64,000 bases of DNA from an uncultured Rhodoferax sp. (GCF_946221635.1 NZ_CAMIHB010000022.1:1-64000), one strand, 5' to 3'; positions 44,796 through 53,101 are shown, counted from the stretch's first letter. Program-made: numbers and translations. The notes: a model not told the origin generated them from the sequence alone.

Positions 44796-45341
44796 ATGAA
44801 AATCGACCGCATCCACCACGTCGCCTACCGCTGCAAGGACGCCAAGGAAACCGTGCTCTGGTACCAGAAGATGCTGCACATGGATTTTGTGCTGGCCATC
44901 GCCGAAGACCTGGTGCCCAGCACCAAGGCGCCCGACCCGTACATGCACATCTTTCTGGACGCAGGGCAGGGCAATGTGCTGGCCTTTTTCGAGCTGCCCA
45001 CGCAGCCGCCCATGGGCCGCGACCCGAACACACCCGAGTGGGTGCAGCACATTGCCTTCCGCGTGAAGGACCGTGCCGAACTGCTGGAGTTCAAGGCGCA
45101 CCTGGAGGCCCAGGGCGTGGACGTGCTGGGCGTGACCGACCACGGCATGTTCCACAGCATCTATTTCTTTGACCCCAATGGCCACCGCCTGGAGCTGGCC
45201 TGCCCGGACCCGGACGAGGCAGCCAAGATCGCGCAGGCTGACGCCGTGAAGTGGGCCATGCTGGAGGAATGGAGCGTGACCAAGCGCGCGCCCAAGCATG
45301 CGGCCTTTTTGCATGCCAAAGAACTGGGGACCCAGGCATGA
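44796..45341 (+). CDS. VOC family protein (glyoxalase/dioxygenase superfamily)
   Basis: A 181-residue protein with paired VOC modules: MKIDRIHHVAYRCKDAKETV with a metal-site His, YMHIFLDAGQGNVLAFFELP, EWVQHIAFRVKDRAELLEFK and IYFFDPNGHRLELACP with the metal-site Glu. Such proteins bind a divalent metal and act as ring-cleaving dioxygenases, glyoxalases or isomerases. Position between hpd and fahA suggests it works in homogentisate or hydroxyphenylpyruvate metabolism, but homogentisate dioxygenase itself (HmgA, a different fold) is not present in the window. Stop overlaps the fahA start (ATGA). GAGGAG precedes its start. Confidence 0.88.
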   Translation: MKIDRIHHVAYRCKDAKETVLWYQKMLHMDFVLAIAEDLVPSTKAPDPYMHIFLDAGQGNVLAFFELPTQPPMGRDPNTPEWVQHIAFRVKDRAELLEFKAHLEAQGVDVLGVTDHGMFHSIYFFDPNGHRLELACPDPDEAAKIAQADAVKWAMLEEWSVTKRAPKHAAFLHAKELGTQA

Positions 45342-46624
45342 GCGCCGCGCTGATTACCCTGGATGCCACGCACGACCCCGCCATTCTGAGCTGGGTGGAG
45401 TCGGCCAACGCGGCGGACACGGACTTCCCCATCCAGAACCTGCCCTTTGGCCGCTTCCGCCACAACGCGCTGGAGCCCTGGCAGATTGGCGTGGCCATTG
45501 GCGACCGCGTACTGGACCTGCACGCTACGGGCTTGATCGACCACAACGACATGCCGCGCCTGATGGCTGCACCCGTGGCCGCGCGCCGCGCGCTGCGTCT
45601 GGCTATTTGGGAAGGGCTGCGCGCAGGTTCGTCCCTGCAAAAGGTGTGGGCCGACGCGCTCTTACGCCAGACCGAAGTGGAACTGGGCCTGCCTTGCGAG
45701 GTGGGCGACTACACGGACTTCTATACCGGCATCCACCACGCTACCACGGTGGGCAAGCTGTTTCGCCCGGACAACCCGCTCCTGCCCAACTACCAGTGGG
45801 TGCCCATTGGCTACCACGGCCGCGCCAGCAGCATCGGTGCCAGCGGCCAGCAGTTCCACCGCCCGCACGGCCAGACGCTGGCGCCCGGCGCCTCCGTCCC
45901 CAGCTTTGGCCCTACCGGGCGGCTGGACTATGAACTGGAAATGGCGGCCTGGGCCGGCATGGATAATGCGCTGGGTGCTCCTGTTTCCATAGCGGATGCC
46001 GAGAAGCATATCTTCGGCCTGACCCTGCTCAACGACTGGAGTGCGCGCGATGTGCAGGCCTGGGAGTACCAGCCCCTGGGCCCCTTCCTAGCCAAGAATT
46101 TCGCCACCACGGTGTCGCCCTGGCTGGTGACGATGGAGGCGCTGGCGCCGTTCCGTGCCGCGTTTGAGCGGCCCAAGGGTGACCCGCAACCACTGGCCTA
46201 TCTGGACTCGGCCCACAACCGCAGTGCGGGTGCCATCGACGTGCAGCTGGAAGTCTGGCTGCAAACGGCCGTCATGCGAGAGGCTGGCAGCGCGGGCGTG
46301 CGTCTCTCGCAGTCCAACCTGCGTGACGCCTATTGGACGCTGGCCCAGCTGGTGGCCCACCATACGGTGAACGGTTGCAACCTGCGCAGTGGCGATGTGC
46401 TGGGCACAGGCACGCTCTCCGGGCCCGCGCCAGAGCAGGGCGGCTCGCTGCTGGAGCTCACCCAGGGCGGCAAGCGGGCGCTGACGCTGGCCAACGGCGA
46501 GACGCGCACCTTCCTGCAGGACGGCGACGCCATCATCCTGCGCGGCAGCTGCCAGCGTGCGGGTGCGCGCCGCATTGGTTTTGGGGATTGCCGCGGCACC
46601 GTGTTGGCAGCCCGAGCGCTGTGA
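45338..46624 (+). CDS. fahA: Fumarylacetoacetase
   Basis: Hydrolyses fumarylacetoacetate to fumarate and acetoacetate, the last step of tyrosine breakdown. The 428-residue product has the small N-terminal domain (NLPFGRFRH at about 30) and the large FAH domain with YTDFYTGIHHATTVGKLFRP (metal Asp and catalytic His), PIGYHGRASSI, DYELEMAAW, LLNDWSARDVQAWEYQPLGP and the terminal GDAIILRG. Length is right for the FAH enzyme rather than the shorter FAHD hydrolases. Start overlaps the VOC gene stop. Confidence 0.96.
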   Translation: MSAALITLDATHDPAILSWVESANAADTDFPIQNLPFGRFRHNALEPWQIGVAIGDRVLDLHATGLIDHNDMPRLMAAPVAARRALRLAIWEGLRAGSSLQKVWADALLRQTEVELGLPCEVGDYTDFYTGIHHATTVGKLFRPDNPLLPNYQWVPIGYHGRASSIGASGQQFHRPHGQTLAPGASVPSFGPTGRLDYELEMAAWAGMDNALGAPVSIADAEKHIFGLTLLNDWSARDVQAWEYQPLGPFLAKNFATTVSPWLVTMEALAPFRAAFERPKGDPQPLAYLDSAHNRSAGAIDVQLEVWLQTAVMREAGSAGVRLSQSNLRDAYWTLAQLVAHHTVNGCNLRSGDVLGTGTLSGPAPEQGGSLLELTQGGKRALTLANGETRTFLQDGDAIILRGSCQRAGARRIGFGDCRGTVLAARAL

Positions 46625-46635
46625 AGGAGCGAGAC

Positions 46636-46953
46636 ATGGAACAACGCATGGACCCCAGCCAGTTCACCAGTCTGCAGGCGGACTGGCCGCACTGGAAATT
46701 CAGCACAGAGCGTGGCGGTCTGATGGCACGCACCCTAGTGTTTGCCGACTTCGCGCAGGCCTTTGGCTTCATGGCCCAGGTGGCGGTGATGGCCGAAAAG
46801 CGCAACCACCACCCCGAGTGGTTCAACGTTTACAACCGCGTGGAGATCACCCTCACCACGCACGATGTGCAAGGCCTCTCGCAGCGCGATCTGGACCTGG
46901 CGCGCTATATCGACGCGGTGTTCGCCGGCCGGCCCCAGGCGGTGTCGTCATGA
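46636..46953 (+). CDS. phhB: 4a-hydroxytetrahydrobiopterin dehydratase
   Basis: Pterin-4a-carbinolamine dehydratase that recycles the pterin cofactor of phenylalanine hydroxylase. The 105-residue protein has the catalytic motif AEKRNHHPEWFNVYNRVEIT (His-His-Pro cluster) and the third site LTTHDVQGLSQRDLDLARYID. It directly precedes phhA and its stop overlaps the phhA start by four bases, so the two partners are translationally coupled. Confidence 0.95.
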   Translation: MEQRMDPSQFTSLQADWPHWKFSTERGGLMARTLVFADFAQAFGFMAQVAVMAEKRNHHPEWFNVYNRVEITLTTHDVQGLSQRDLDLARYIDAVFAGRPQAVSS

Positions 46954-47849
46954 ACGCACAGCCCGCTTCCACCAAACACGGCCTGGCTGCAGGCCTGGTC
47001 CCCAGCCGCGCCGACTGGACGATTGATCAGGGCTGGGCCAAGTACAGCCCTGAGGAGCACGCGACCTGGAAGACCTTGTTCGAGCGTCAGACCGCGCTGC
47101 TGCCGCAACTGGCCTGCCGCGAGTTTGTGGAGGGCATGCGCGCGCTGCCGCTCAGTGCGGATGCCATCCCCGAGTTCGCGGCGCTCAATGAGGTGCTCAA
47201 GCCCCGCACCGGCTGGCAGATCGTGGCTGTGCCGGGGCTGGTGCCCGACGAGGTGTTTTTCGATCACCTGGCCCACCGGCGCTTTCCCAGTGGCAACTTC
47301 ATCCGCAGTGCGGACCAGCTGGACTACTTGCAGGAGCCCGATGTGTTCCACGACGTGTTCGGCCATGTGCCCATGCTCATGCACCCGGTCATGGCGGACT
47401 TCATCCAGCTCTATGGTGAAGCCGGCCTGCGCGCCCAGCGCATCGGCAAGCTCACCGAGCTGGCGCGCGTGTACTGGTACACGGTGGAGTTCGGGCTGGT
47501 GAAGGAGCAGGTGGCGGGGGCAGAGGCACTGCGCATCTACGGCGCCGGCATTGCATCCAGCTTTACCGAAAGCACGTTCTCCCTGCAGAGCCCATCGCCC
47601 CACCGCATCGGCTTCGACCTGGAACGCGTCATGCGCACCAACTACCGCATCGACGATTTTCAGGAGTGCTACTTTGTGCTGGACAGCCTGGACGACCTGC
47701 TGGCCCTGGCCCGCATCGACTTCGACCCCATCTACGAACGCCTGAACAGCGGCCCCAATTACGCGCCGGGGGATGTGTTGCCTGGCGACCGCGTGTTTCA
47801 GCGCGGGGATGGGAGTTATGTGCGGGCACAGGCGCTTGCGGCGGTCTGA
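46950..47849 (+). CDS. phhA: Phenylalanine 4-monooxygenase
   Basis: Pterin-dependent iron enzyme that hydroxylates phenylalanine to tyrosine. The 299-residue bacterial-type enzyme lacks the regulatory domain of animal enzymes. Iron ligands are in DVFHDVFGHVPMLMHP (two His) and VYWYTVEFGLV (Glu). LAHRRFPSGNFIRSADQLDY and ASSFTESTFSLQSPSPHRIG are other conserved stretches. It is the last gene of the phenylalanine-tyrosine run; a dispersed repeat follows. Confidence 0.96.
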   Translation: MNAQPASTKHGLAAGLVPSRADWTIDQGWAKYSPEEHATWKTLFERQTALLPQLACREFVEGMRALPLSADAIPEFAALNEVLKPRTGWQIVAVPGLVPDEVFFDHLAHRRFPSGNFIRSADQLDYLQEPDVFHDVFGHVPMLMHPVMADFIQLYGEAGLRAQRIGKLTELARVYWYTVEFGLVKEQVAGAEALRIYGAGIASSFTESTFSLQSPSPHRIGFDLERVMRTNYRIDDFQECYFVLDSLDDLLALARIDFDPIYERLNSGPNYAPGDVLPGDRVFQRGDGSYVRAQALAAV

Positions 47850-47859
47850 TTTTGAGAAG

Positions 47860-47913
47860 GATTGGCCTCTAGCCCCCGTGGATATAGCGCGAACAGCTAT
47901 TGAAATGGTAGCG
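47860..47913 (+). repeat. Dispersed intergenic repeat, copy 5
   Basis: GGCCTCTAGCCCCCGTGGAT, ATAGCGCGAACAGCTATTGA and AATGGTAGCG, plus orientation, 10 bases after the phhA stop. The CCCCCGTGG block is intact. Confidence 0.82.
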
Positions 47914-47972
47914 GTTTGGCGCTGCTAGAGGTAGTTCTCAGAGAGCGTGCAAGATGCGCTTGCGATGACCGA

Positions 47973-48251
47973 CTAAACCGAGTCGGGCATCTCTTCGGGC
48001 GTCGGCGGTCGGACGTGCAGAAGATCCTGTTTACGACAAGCGCCAAAGATGCGGTAGTTTGATCGAGCGACGGTAAGGCTCAAATCGCCGTTGGGCCCGC
48101 CGAGCACCTCATTTGCGTCATCGTCGTCCTGCCCGTCGTCTTGCCAGAGGCAAACGGCACAGATTTCGTCATCGCCCCGCTTGCAAAGTGTTTTGAAACC
48201 GCAGCAAGGACATCGAAGTGGAAGGTCGCTGATAGGAGTCATAAGGCTCAA
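47973..48251 (-). CDS. CPCC-motif cysteine-rich protein
   Basis: A 92-residue protein of the CPCC family: RCPCCGFKTL (two CxC cysteines), then EICAVCLWQDDGQDDDDANE with a CxxC pair, and LGGPNGDLSLTVARSNYRIFG. The four cysteines suggest a small zinc ribbon. Members often sit next to genes of toxin, immunity or defence islands, but function is unproven. GC content is lower than the flanking catabolic genes. It follows the AbiU2-like gene by nine bases, same strand, so the two are likely one operon. A start at a Met four codons in (MTPISD) is also possible. Confidence 0.82.
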   Translation of the reverse strand: MSLMTPISDLPLRCPCCGFKTLCKRGDDEICAVCLWQDDGQDDDDANEVLGGPNGDLSLTVARSNYRIFGACRKQDLLHVRPPTPEEMPDSV

Positions 48252-48260
48252 CTCCCAAGT

Positions 48261-49001
48261 TCATGCCTTGGTGTGCGCATGCAGGAACGACCTTACCTCA
48301 TGGACTAGGCGCTCCTGAAGCGTCCCCCGGTTCGGAGTTGGGAAAGGGGCATCCAGCATTCGTTGAACTGAATATCGACTTGGTCGAAGGACGGGCTTTC
48401 GCCCATTGAAATAGAGCTCCCACAAAGTTTGGTGAAGGCGTCTCAGGAATACGAGCAATTGCTGCAGTTCGCTTATGTTCGTCCTCGCGAAGAGATCCGC
48501 GACCTCATCTTGCGTTGCGACCCCTCGATGTGCAAAGACCTTGTGTCTTAGTGGTCGGTACTTCTCTTCGTATATCTTGCGGCGAGCAGCGAGGTGCTTC
48601 TTCAGTCGTCTGAAGTCGTCCCCCGTCGGCTCGTAGACCGTAGTGAGGTACTCCGGTAGCCATTGATCGGCGTTCGGGCTTTGTGCGCGCTTTCGGTCTG
48701 ACAGTGCTTCTTTAGAAAACATCGGAAGATTTGCGTGGGCTGAGGCTACGAGCCGCGTAACGCTGTGATTGTTTGGATCTGGGTCAAATACCCGGCCAAG
48801 TGCTACGAGCGTCGACGCTTGAAGAGCGCCTAGCGATGTGTTCCAGAAGAGTGGTGCTTCGTTGAGTAGATGGCGCACCTTCGGGTTAGCAGCGGCCACG
48901 GTATGTACGGCGTCCCAAGCGTAGAAGAATTGGACGGCACTCTCTGCTTCTGTTCTGAAGAGTTCTAGCTCTGATGCGAAATCGAACCGAGAAGTGACCA
49001 T
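48261..49001 (-). CDS. AbiU2-like HEPN-domain protein
   Basis: A 246-residue soluble helical protein. It resembles the AbiU2/HEPN group of abortive-infection proteins: helix LFWNTSLGALQASTLVALGR with RVFDPDPNNHSVTRLV, then the putative HEPN motif RPLRHKVFAHRG (R..5..H), followed by LQQLLVFLRRLHQTLWELYF. HEPN proteins of this type are often RNases in phage defence, but bacterial AbiU2-like genes are widespread and this one has not been tested. Composition is lower in GC than its neighbours, and with the CPCC gene it forms a small foreign-looking island. Confidence 0.72.
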   Translation of the reverse strand: MVTSRFDFASELELFRTEAESAVQFFYAWDAVHTVAAANPKVRHLLNEAPLFWNTSLGALQASTLVALGRVFDPDPNNHSVTRLVASAHANLPMFSKEALSDRKRAQSPNADQWLPEYLTTVYEPTGDDFRRLKKHLAARRKIYEEKYRPLRHKVFAHRGVATQDEVADLFARTNISELQQLLVFLRRLHQTLWELYFNGRKPVLRPSRYSVQRMLDAPFPTPNRGTLQERLVHEVRSFLHAHTKA

Positions 49002-49131
49002 GTGAGTTGAACCCCCTAGTGTTATGAATCGAGCAATATCTGCCCCAAGAAACTGAGACTGCTGAACAGTTCGAACTTCGGTCTACTTTGAAAACTGCCT
49101 TTGGTCCTGATTCGTCAAGCGTAAACCGCTA

Positions 49132-49590
49132 TCACAACGGTAGCGCCGTAGTGCTCTTGATCTCCTCCATCGAGAACGCCGAAGACACCCCCGCCAGCTG
49201 CGCGTTCTGGATCAGCCGCTTGTAGAAACGGTCGTAACCGGCAATGTCGGCGGCGACCACCTTGAGCAGGTAGTCCACATCGCCACTCATGCGGTGGAAT
49301 TCCATCACCTCGGGCATGCTGGACACCGAGGCCGCGAACTTGCGCAGCCAGGCTTCGTCGTGCCGGTTGGTGCGCAGGCTCACAAACACCGTCACGGGCA
49401 GGCCAGCCTGGGCACGGTCCACCAGGGCAACGCGCTTGGTGATGAGGCCGGCTTCTTCCATGGCCTTCACGCGCTTCCAGCAGGGGGTGGCCGACAGGCC
49501 CACCTTCTCGCCCAATTGCGCGGCGGACAGTGTGCCGTCCTCCTGCAACGCCGCCAGGATGGCGCGGTCCATGCGGTCTAGTTCTTTCAT
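49132..49590 (-). CDS. Lrp/AsnC-family regulator, divergent from the cysteine desulfurase-rhodanese gene
   Basis: A 152-residue regulator with N-terminal winged helix (MDRAILAALQEDGTLSAAQL, VGLSATPCWKRVKAMEEAGL) and C-terminal RAM domain (VTVFVSLRTNRHDEAWLRKF, EFHRMSGDVDYLLKVVAADI). It is divergent from the cysteine desulfurase-rhodanese fusion gene with 127 bases between starts. Such neighbours are often cysteine- or branched-chain-responsive regulators (for example CyuR/DecR types), so sulfur amino acid control of the fusion gene is plausible. Confidence 0.93.
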   Translation of the reverse strand: MKELDRMDRAILAALQEDGTLSAAQLGEKVGLSATPCWKRVKAMEEAGLITKRVALVDRAQAGLPVTVFVSLRTNRHDEAWLRKFAASVSSMPEVMEFHRMSGDVDYLLKVVAADIAGYDRFYKRLIQNAQLAGVSSAFSMEEIKSTTALPL

Positions 49591-49717
49591 ACTCGTATTC
49601 CCGTTGATGGAAGAACGTTCATTCTACAAATTGGCAATTTGTCGGTAAATTTAAAACATCTGTTTGCACGCTGCAAACCTAAGATTTCGGCATTCCCACC
49701 GCAGCGAGATGCCCGCC

Positions 49718-51283
49718 ATGTCCACCACCGAGATCTACCTGGACTGCAATGCCACCACCCCTCTGCTGCCCGCAGCGCGCGAGGCCGCGCTGCTGGCCAT
49801 GCAAGCCCAGTTCGGAAACCCCAGCAGCAGCCACTGCACCGGCCTGCGTGCGCGGGCGCTGGTGGACGCGGTGCGCGCCCGCGCCAGCCGGCTGCTGGGC
49901 GTGGGGGCAGGGCGGTTGCTGTTCGTGAGCGGGGCCACCGAAGGCATTCAGACGGCCATACTGTCCGCCCTCTGTGATCTGCGTGACCGCCGCGATGCGG
50001 GCGAGCGCGTGGACGGCCCGCTGCTGGTGGGCGCGACGGAGCACAAGGCCGTGCCACAAAGTCTGGCGCACTGGAATGCGGTGCTGGGTCTGCATCTGCC
50101 CATCGTGGAAGTGCCGGTAGACCGCAACGGCCTGCACGACATGGCGTTTCTGCAAGCCCATGGGGCCCAGGCCAGCCTGCTGTGCACCATGGCGGCCAAC
50201 AACGAAACCGGTGTGGTGTCGGACATTGCCGGCATCGAGGCCCTGCTGAACGCGAGTGGTTCGCGCGCACTGTGGCTGGTGGATTGCGTGCAGGCCCTGG
50301 GCAAGCTGCATCTGGACCTGCAGACCACACGCATCGACTATGCGCCGTTCTCCGGCCACAAGCTCTACGCGCCCAAGGGCATTGGCATGCTCTATGTGCG
50401 CGCTGGTAGCCCCTTCACGCCGCTCATGGTGGGCGGCGGGCAGGAGGGCGGCCAGCGCTCTGGGACGGAAAACATGCCCGGCATCGCGGCGCTGGGTGCG
50501 GTGCTGGAAGCGCTGGAGGCGGGCGAGGGCGTGGTGTTCCGCTCCACAGCGGCGCTGGAGCAGGCGCGGCTGCGTCTGGCCGACGCCTTGCGTTCCGCCT
50601 TTCCGGGCCTGGTGTTCAACATGCCCTTTGTGGGCTCGCTGCCCACCACCCTGAACTTCTCCGTGCCCGGCCTCTCCAGCAAGGCGCTGCTGAACCTGTT
50701 CGACGCCGCCGGCATGCGTATCAGCGCGGGCAGTGCCTGCAGTGCGGCCAAGGCCGAGCCGAGTTTTGTGCTCTGCGCCATGGGTTTGCCGGCGTGGCAG
50801 ACCGAGGGAGCGGCGCGCTTGTCTATGGGGGCGCTGACCGACGATGCACAGGTGGAAGAGGCCTGCACGCGCATTGCCCAATGCGGGCGGGCCTGGCTGG
50901 CGGCCCAGGCGGACAAGGTTGGCGTGGCGCTGTCCTTGGTCTCTGCGCCATCAGTGTCAGATGCTGGAGAAGGCCGGGGGCTGAGTGCCGAGGAGTTGCC
51001 CCAGTTTCTACGCAACCATCCGGACGCCTTGCTGGTCGATGTGCGCGAGGTTTTTGAGCACGCGGCGGGAGAGCATGGGCTGGCGTGGCCTGCGCAGGCA
51101 CAGCGTCACGTGCCCTTGGCGCGTCTGGAGCAGCATCTTCCGACCTTGGGACAGCATGCGCACCGCCCCCTGGTCTTCTTCTGCCGCAGCGGCGGACGCA
51201 GCCTGCAGGCATTGCAACTGGCCCGTGCGCGAGGCCATGGGCCGGCCTGGCATCTGGAGGGCGGGTTGGCACTGGCGCAATAG
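49718..51283 (+). CDS. Cysteine desulfurase (NifS/IscS-like) fused to a rhodanese domain
   Basis: A 521-residue fusion. Residues 1-390 are a class V aminotransferase-fold cysteine desulfurase: IYLDCNATTPLLPAAREAAL, SGATEGIQTAIL, the PLP lysine in FSGHKLYAPKGIGMLYVR, GGGQEGGQRSGTEN, and the catalytic Cys in ISAGSACSAAKAEPS. Residues about 415-521 are a rhodanese domain with LLVDVREVFEHAAGEHG and the active-site loop FFCRSGGRS. The persulfide made by the first part can be passed to the second on the same chain. Start at ATG 49718; an in-frame ATG nine bases earlier is possible. It lies between a Lrp-type regulator and an acetolactate-synthase-like gene. It is not in an isc or suf operon. Confidence 0.9.
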   Translation: MSTTEIYLDCNATTPLLPAAREAALLAMQAQFGNPSSSHCTGLRARALVDAVRARASRLLGVGAGRLLFVSGATEGIQTAILSALCDLRDRRDAGERVDGPLLVGATEHKAVPQSLAHWNAVLGLHLPIVEVPVDRNGLHDMAFLQAHGAQASLLCTMAANNETGVVSDIAGIEALLNASGSRALWLVDCVQALGKLHLDLQTTRIDYAPFSGHKLYAPKGIGMLYVRAGSPFTPLMVGGGQEGGQRSGTENMPGIAALGAVLEALEAGEGVVFRSTAALEQARLRLADALRSAFPGLVFNMPFVGSLPTTLNFSVPGLSSKALLNLFDAAGMRISAGSACSAAKAEPSFVLCAMGLPAWQTEGAARLSMGALTDDAQVEEACTRIAQCGRAWLAAQADKVGVALSLVSAPSVSDAGEGRGLSAEELPQFLRNHPDALLVDVREVFEHAAGEHGLAWPAQAQRHVPLARLEQHLPTLGQHAHRPLVFFCRSGGRSLQALQLARARGHGPAWHLEGGLALAQ

Positions 51284-51318
51284 CCCGGCAGGCGGCTTGG
51301 CCTGGGTGCCATTGGCGG

Positions 51319-51324
51319 CACAAT
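51319..51324 (+). promoter_or_regulatory. Candidate -10 element close to the start of the ThDP-enzyme gene
   Basis: CACAAT ends seven bases before ATG 51332 with no Shine-Dalgarno sequence between, like the arrangement before moaE. It favours 51332 over the in-frame ATG at 51323, which would overlap the element. Confidence 0.3.
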
Positions 51325-51331
51325 GCAACGC

Positions 51332-53101
51332 ATGACCGCTGCCACATCTCCCGCTTCCCCCGAACTCGCTGGCCATCTGCTGGTGCAATGCCTCATCGCC
51401 CAGGGCGTAACCCATGCTTTCGGGGTTCCCGGCGAAAGCTATCTGGCGGTGCTGGACGGCTTTCACCGCTACCAGGACCAGATCCGTTTCATCATCAACC
51501 GGCAGGAGGGCGGGGCCGCCTTCATGGCCGAGGCGCATGGCAAGCTCACGGGTCGGCCCGGCGTCTGCTTCGTCACCCGCGGACCGGGCGCCACCAACGC
51601 CAGCATTGGCGTGCACACGGCGTTTCAGGATTCCACGCCCATGGTCCTGCTAGTGGGCGATGTGGCCAGCGAGCAGCGCGACCGCGAGGCCTTCCAGGAG
51701 ATGGACTACCGCGTGATGTTCGGCCCAAGCAGCTTGGGCATGGCCAAGCGCGTGGAGCGCATTGACGAAGCGGCTCGCATTCCCGAATACATCGCCCGCG
51801 CCTTTGCCACCGCCATGAACGGCCGCCCCGGCCCGGTGGTGCTGGTGCTGCCCGAAGACATGCTCACGCAAACCCTGGTGCCCGATGCGCGCGGCCAGTT
51901 GCCCCAGCCGCTGCCGCGCGTGGAGCCGGTAGAGGCCTGGAGCGACCCCGGCGCCTTGCGCAATCTGCGCCAGCTGCTATTGAAATCAGAGCGTCCGCTG
52001 GTCATTGCAGGTGGCGGCGGCTGGACGCCGCAGGCCGCGCAGGCGCTGCAGCGCTTTGCCGAGAACTGGCGCCTGCCCGTGGCCAACGCCTTCCGCTTTC
52101 AGGACACCTTTGACAACCACCACCCGCAGTACGCGGGCGATGTGGGCATCGGCATCAACCCCGCGCTGGCCCGGCGTGTGCGCGAGAGCGACCTGATCGT
52201 CGCCATCGGTCCGCGCCTGGGCGAGATGACCACGAGCGGCTACACCCTGCTGCAGGCGCCCCAGGCAGCGCAGACGCTGGTGCACATCCACAGCAGCGCC
52301 GAAGAACTCAACCGCGTCTACCAGGCCGACCTGGCCATCCATGCCAGCATGCGCGCCGCGGCCCGGTCGCTGGAGGTGCTGACCGCACCGGTAAGCCTGC
52401 CCTGGGACGACTGGACCGCCGGCTGCAACGCCGACTACCGGGCCAATCTCGTGCCCAGCGTCATCAAAGACCTGCCGGCGGACAACGACAACGGCTTGGT
52501 CGACATGCCCAGCGTGATTGCGACGCTGCAAAAGCACCTGCCGGCGGACGCGGTGCTGACCAACGGCGCGGGCAACTTTGCGAGCTGGCTGCACCGCTTC
52601 TACCGCTACACCGGGCTGGTGCACGGCCACAAGACCCAACTGGCACCCACCAATGGCGCCATGGGCTACGGGGTGCCGGCCGGCATTGCGGCGGCCATCA
52701 CGACAGGGCGGGTGGCCTTCACGATTGCGGGGGACGGCGACTTTCTGATGAACGGCCAGGAGCTGGCCACGGCCGTGCAGCATGGTGCCAAGAGCATCAT
52801 CCTGCTGCTCAACAACGGCATGTACGGCACCATCCGCATGCACCAGGAACGCGAGTACCCGCACAACGTGTCCGGCACGGCACTGCAAAATCCTGACTTC
52901 GCCGCGCTGGCGCGCGCCTACGGCTACGCGGGCGTGACCATCCGCAAGAGCGCGGACTTTGAAGCAGAATTGCTTGCGGCGTTGGAGCGGCCCCATGGCA
53001 CGGTGATCGAGGTGGTGCTGGAGCCCGAGCTCATCACGACGCGGGGCACGCTTGCCGCGCTGACCCAGAATGCCCTGGTACAGACGGCCTTGCAGCGATG
53101 A
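51332..53101 (+). CDS. ThDP-dependent enzyme, acetolactate-synthase-like
   Basis: A 589-residue enzyme of the acetohydroxyacid synthase/benzoylformate decarboxylase family. The N-terminal Pyr domain has the ThDP glutamate in RFIINRQEGGAAFMAEA, the FAD-like middle domain about 190-340 (PLVIAGGGGWTPQAAQALQR), and the PP domain the GDG-N motif (IAGDGDFLMNGQELATAVQH, then LLNNGMYG). There is no small regulatory subunit gene nearby, so it is not the main ilvBN pair; it may be catabolic. The segment LRQLLLKSERP has unusual codons and resembles the dispersed repeat. The stop overlaps the following VOC gene by four bases. Confidence 0.88.
   Translation: MTAATSPASPELAGHLLVQCLIAQGVTHAFGVPGESYLAVLDGFHRYQDQIRFIINRQEGGAAFMAEAHGKLTGRPGVCFVTRGPGATNASIGVHTAFQDSTPMVLLVGDVASEQRDREAFQEMDYRVMFGPSSLGMAKRVERIDEAARIPEYIARAFATAMNGRPGPVVLVLPEDMLTQTLVPDARGQLPQPLPRVEPVEAWSDPGALRNLRQLLLKSERPLVIAGGGGWTPQAAQALQRFAENWRLPVANAFRFQDTFDNHHPQYAGDVGIGINPALARRVRESDLIVAIGPRLGEMTTSGYTLLQAPQAAQTLVHIHSSAEELNRVYQADLAIHASMRAAARSLEVLTAPVSLPWDDWTAGCNADYRANLVPSVIKDLPADNDNGLVDMPSVIATLQKHLPADAVLTNGAGNFASWLHRFYRYTGLVHGHKTQLAPTNGAMGYGVPAGIAAAITTGRVAFTIAGDGDFLMNGQELATAVQHGAKSIILLLNNGMYGTIRMHQEREYPHNVSGTALQNPDFAALARAYGYAGVTIRKSADFEAELLAALERPHGTVIEVVLEPELITTRGTLAALTQNALVQTALQR
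51966..51993 (+). repeat. Dispersed repeat core inside the ThDP-enzyme gene
   Basis: TGCGCCAGCTGCTATTGAAA followed by TCAGAGCG differs by few bases from the family core (TGCGCAAGCAGCTATTGAAA, TCAATAGCG). In frame it gives codons CTA, TTG, AAA and TCA, which are unusual next to the GC-rich codons on both sides. Confidence 0.5.

Noticed and set aside
45970..45999. Further possible coding repeat copy in fahA (GCTCCTGTTTCCATAGCGG)
   Set aside because: Codons are unusual here, but the match to the repeat family is short and the residues fit normal fumarylacetoacetase sequence.
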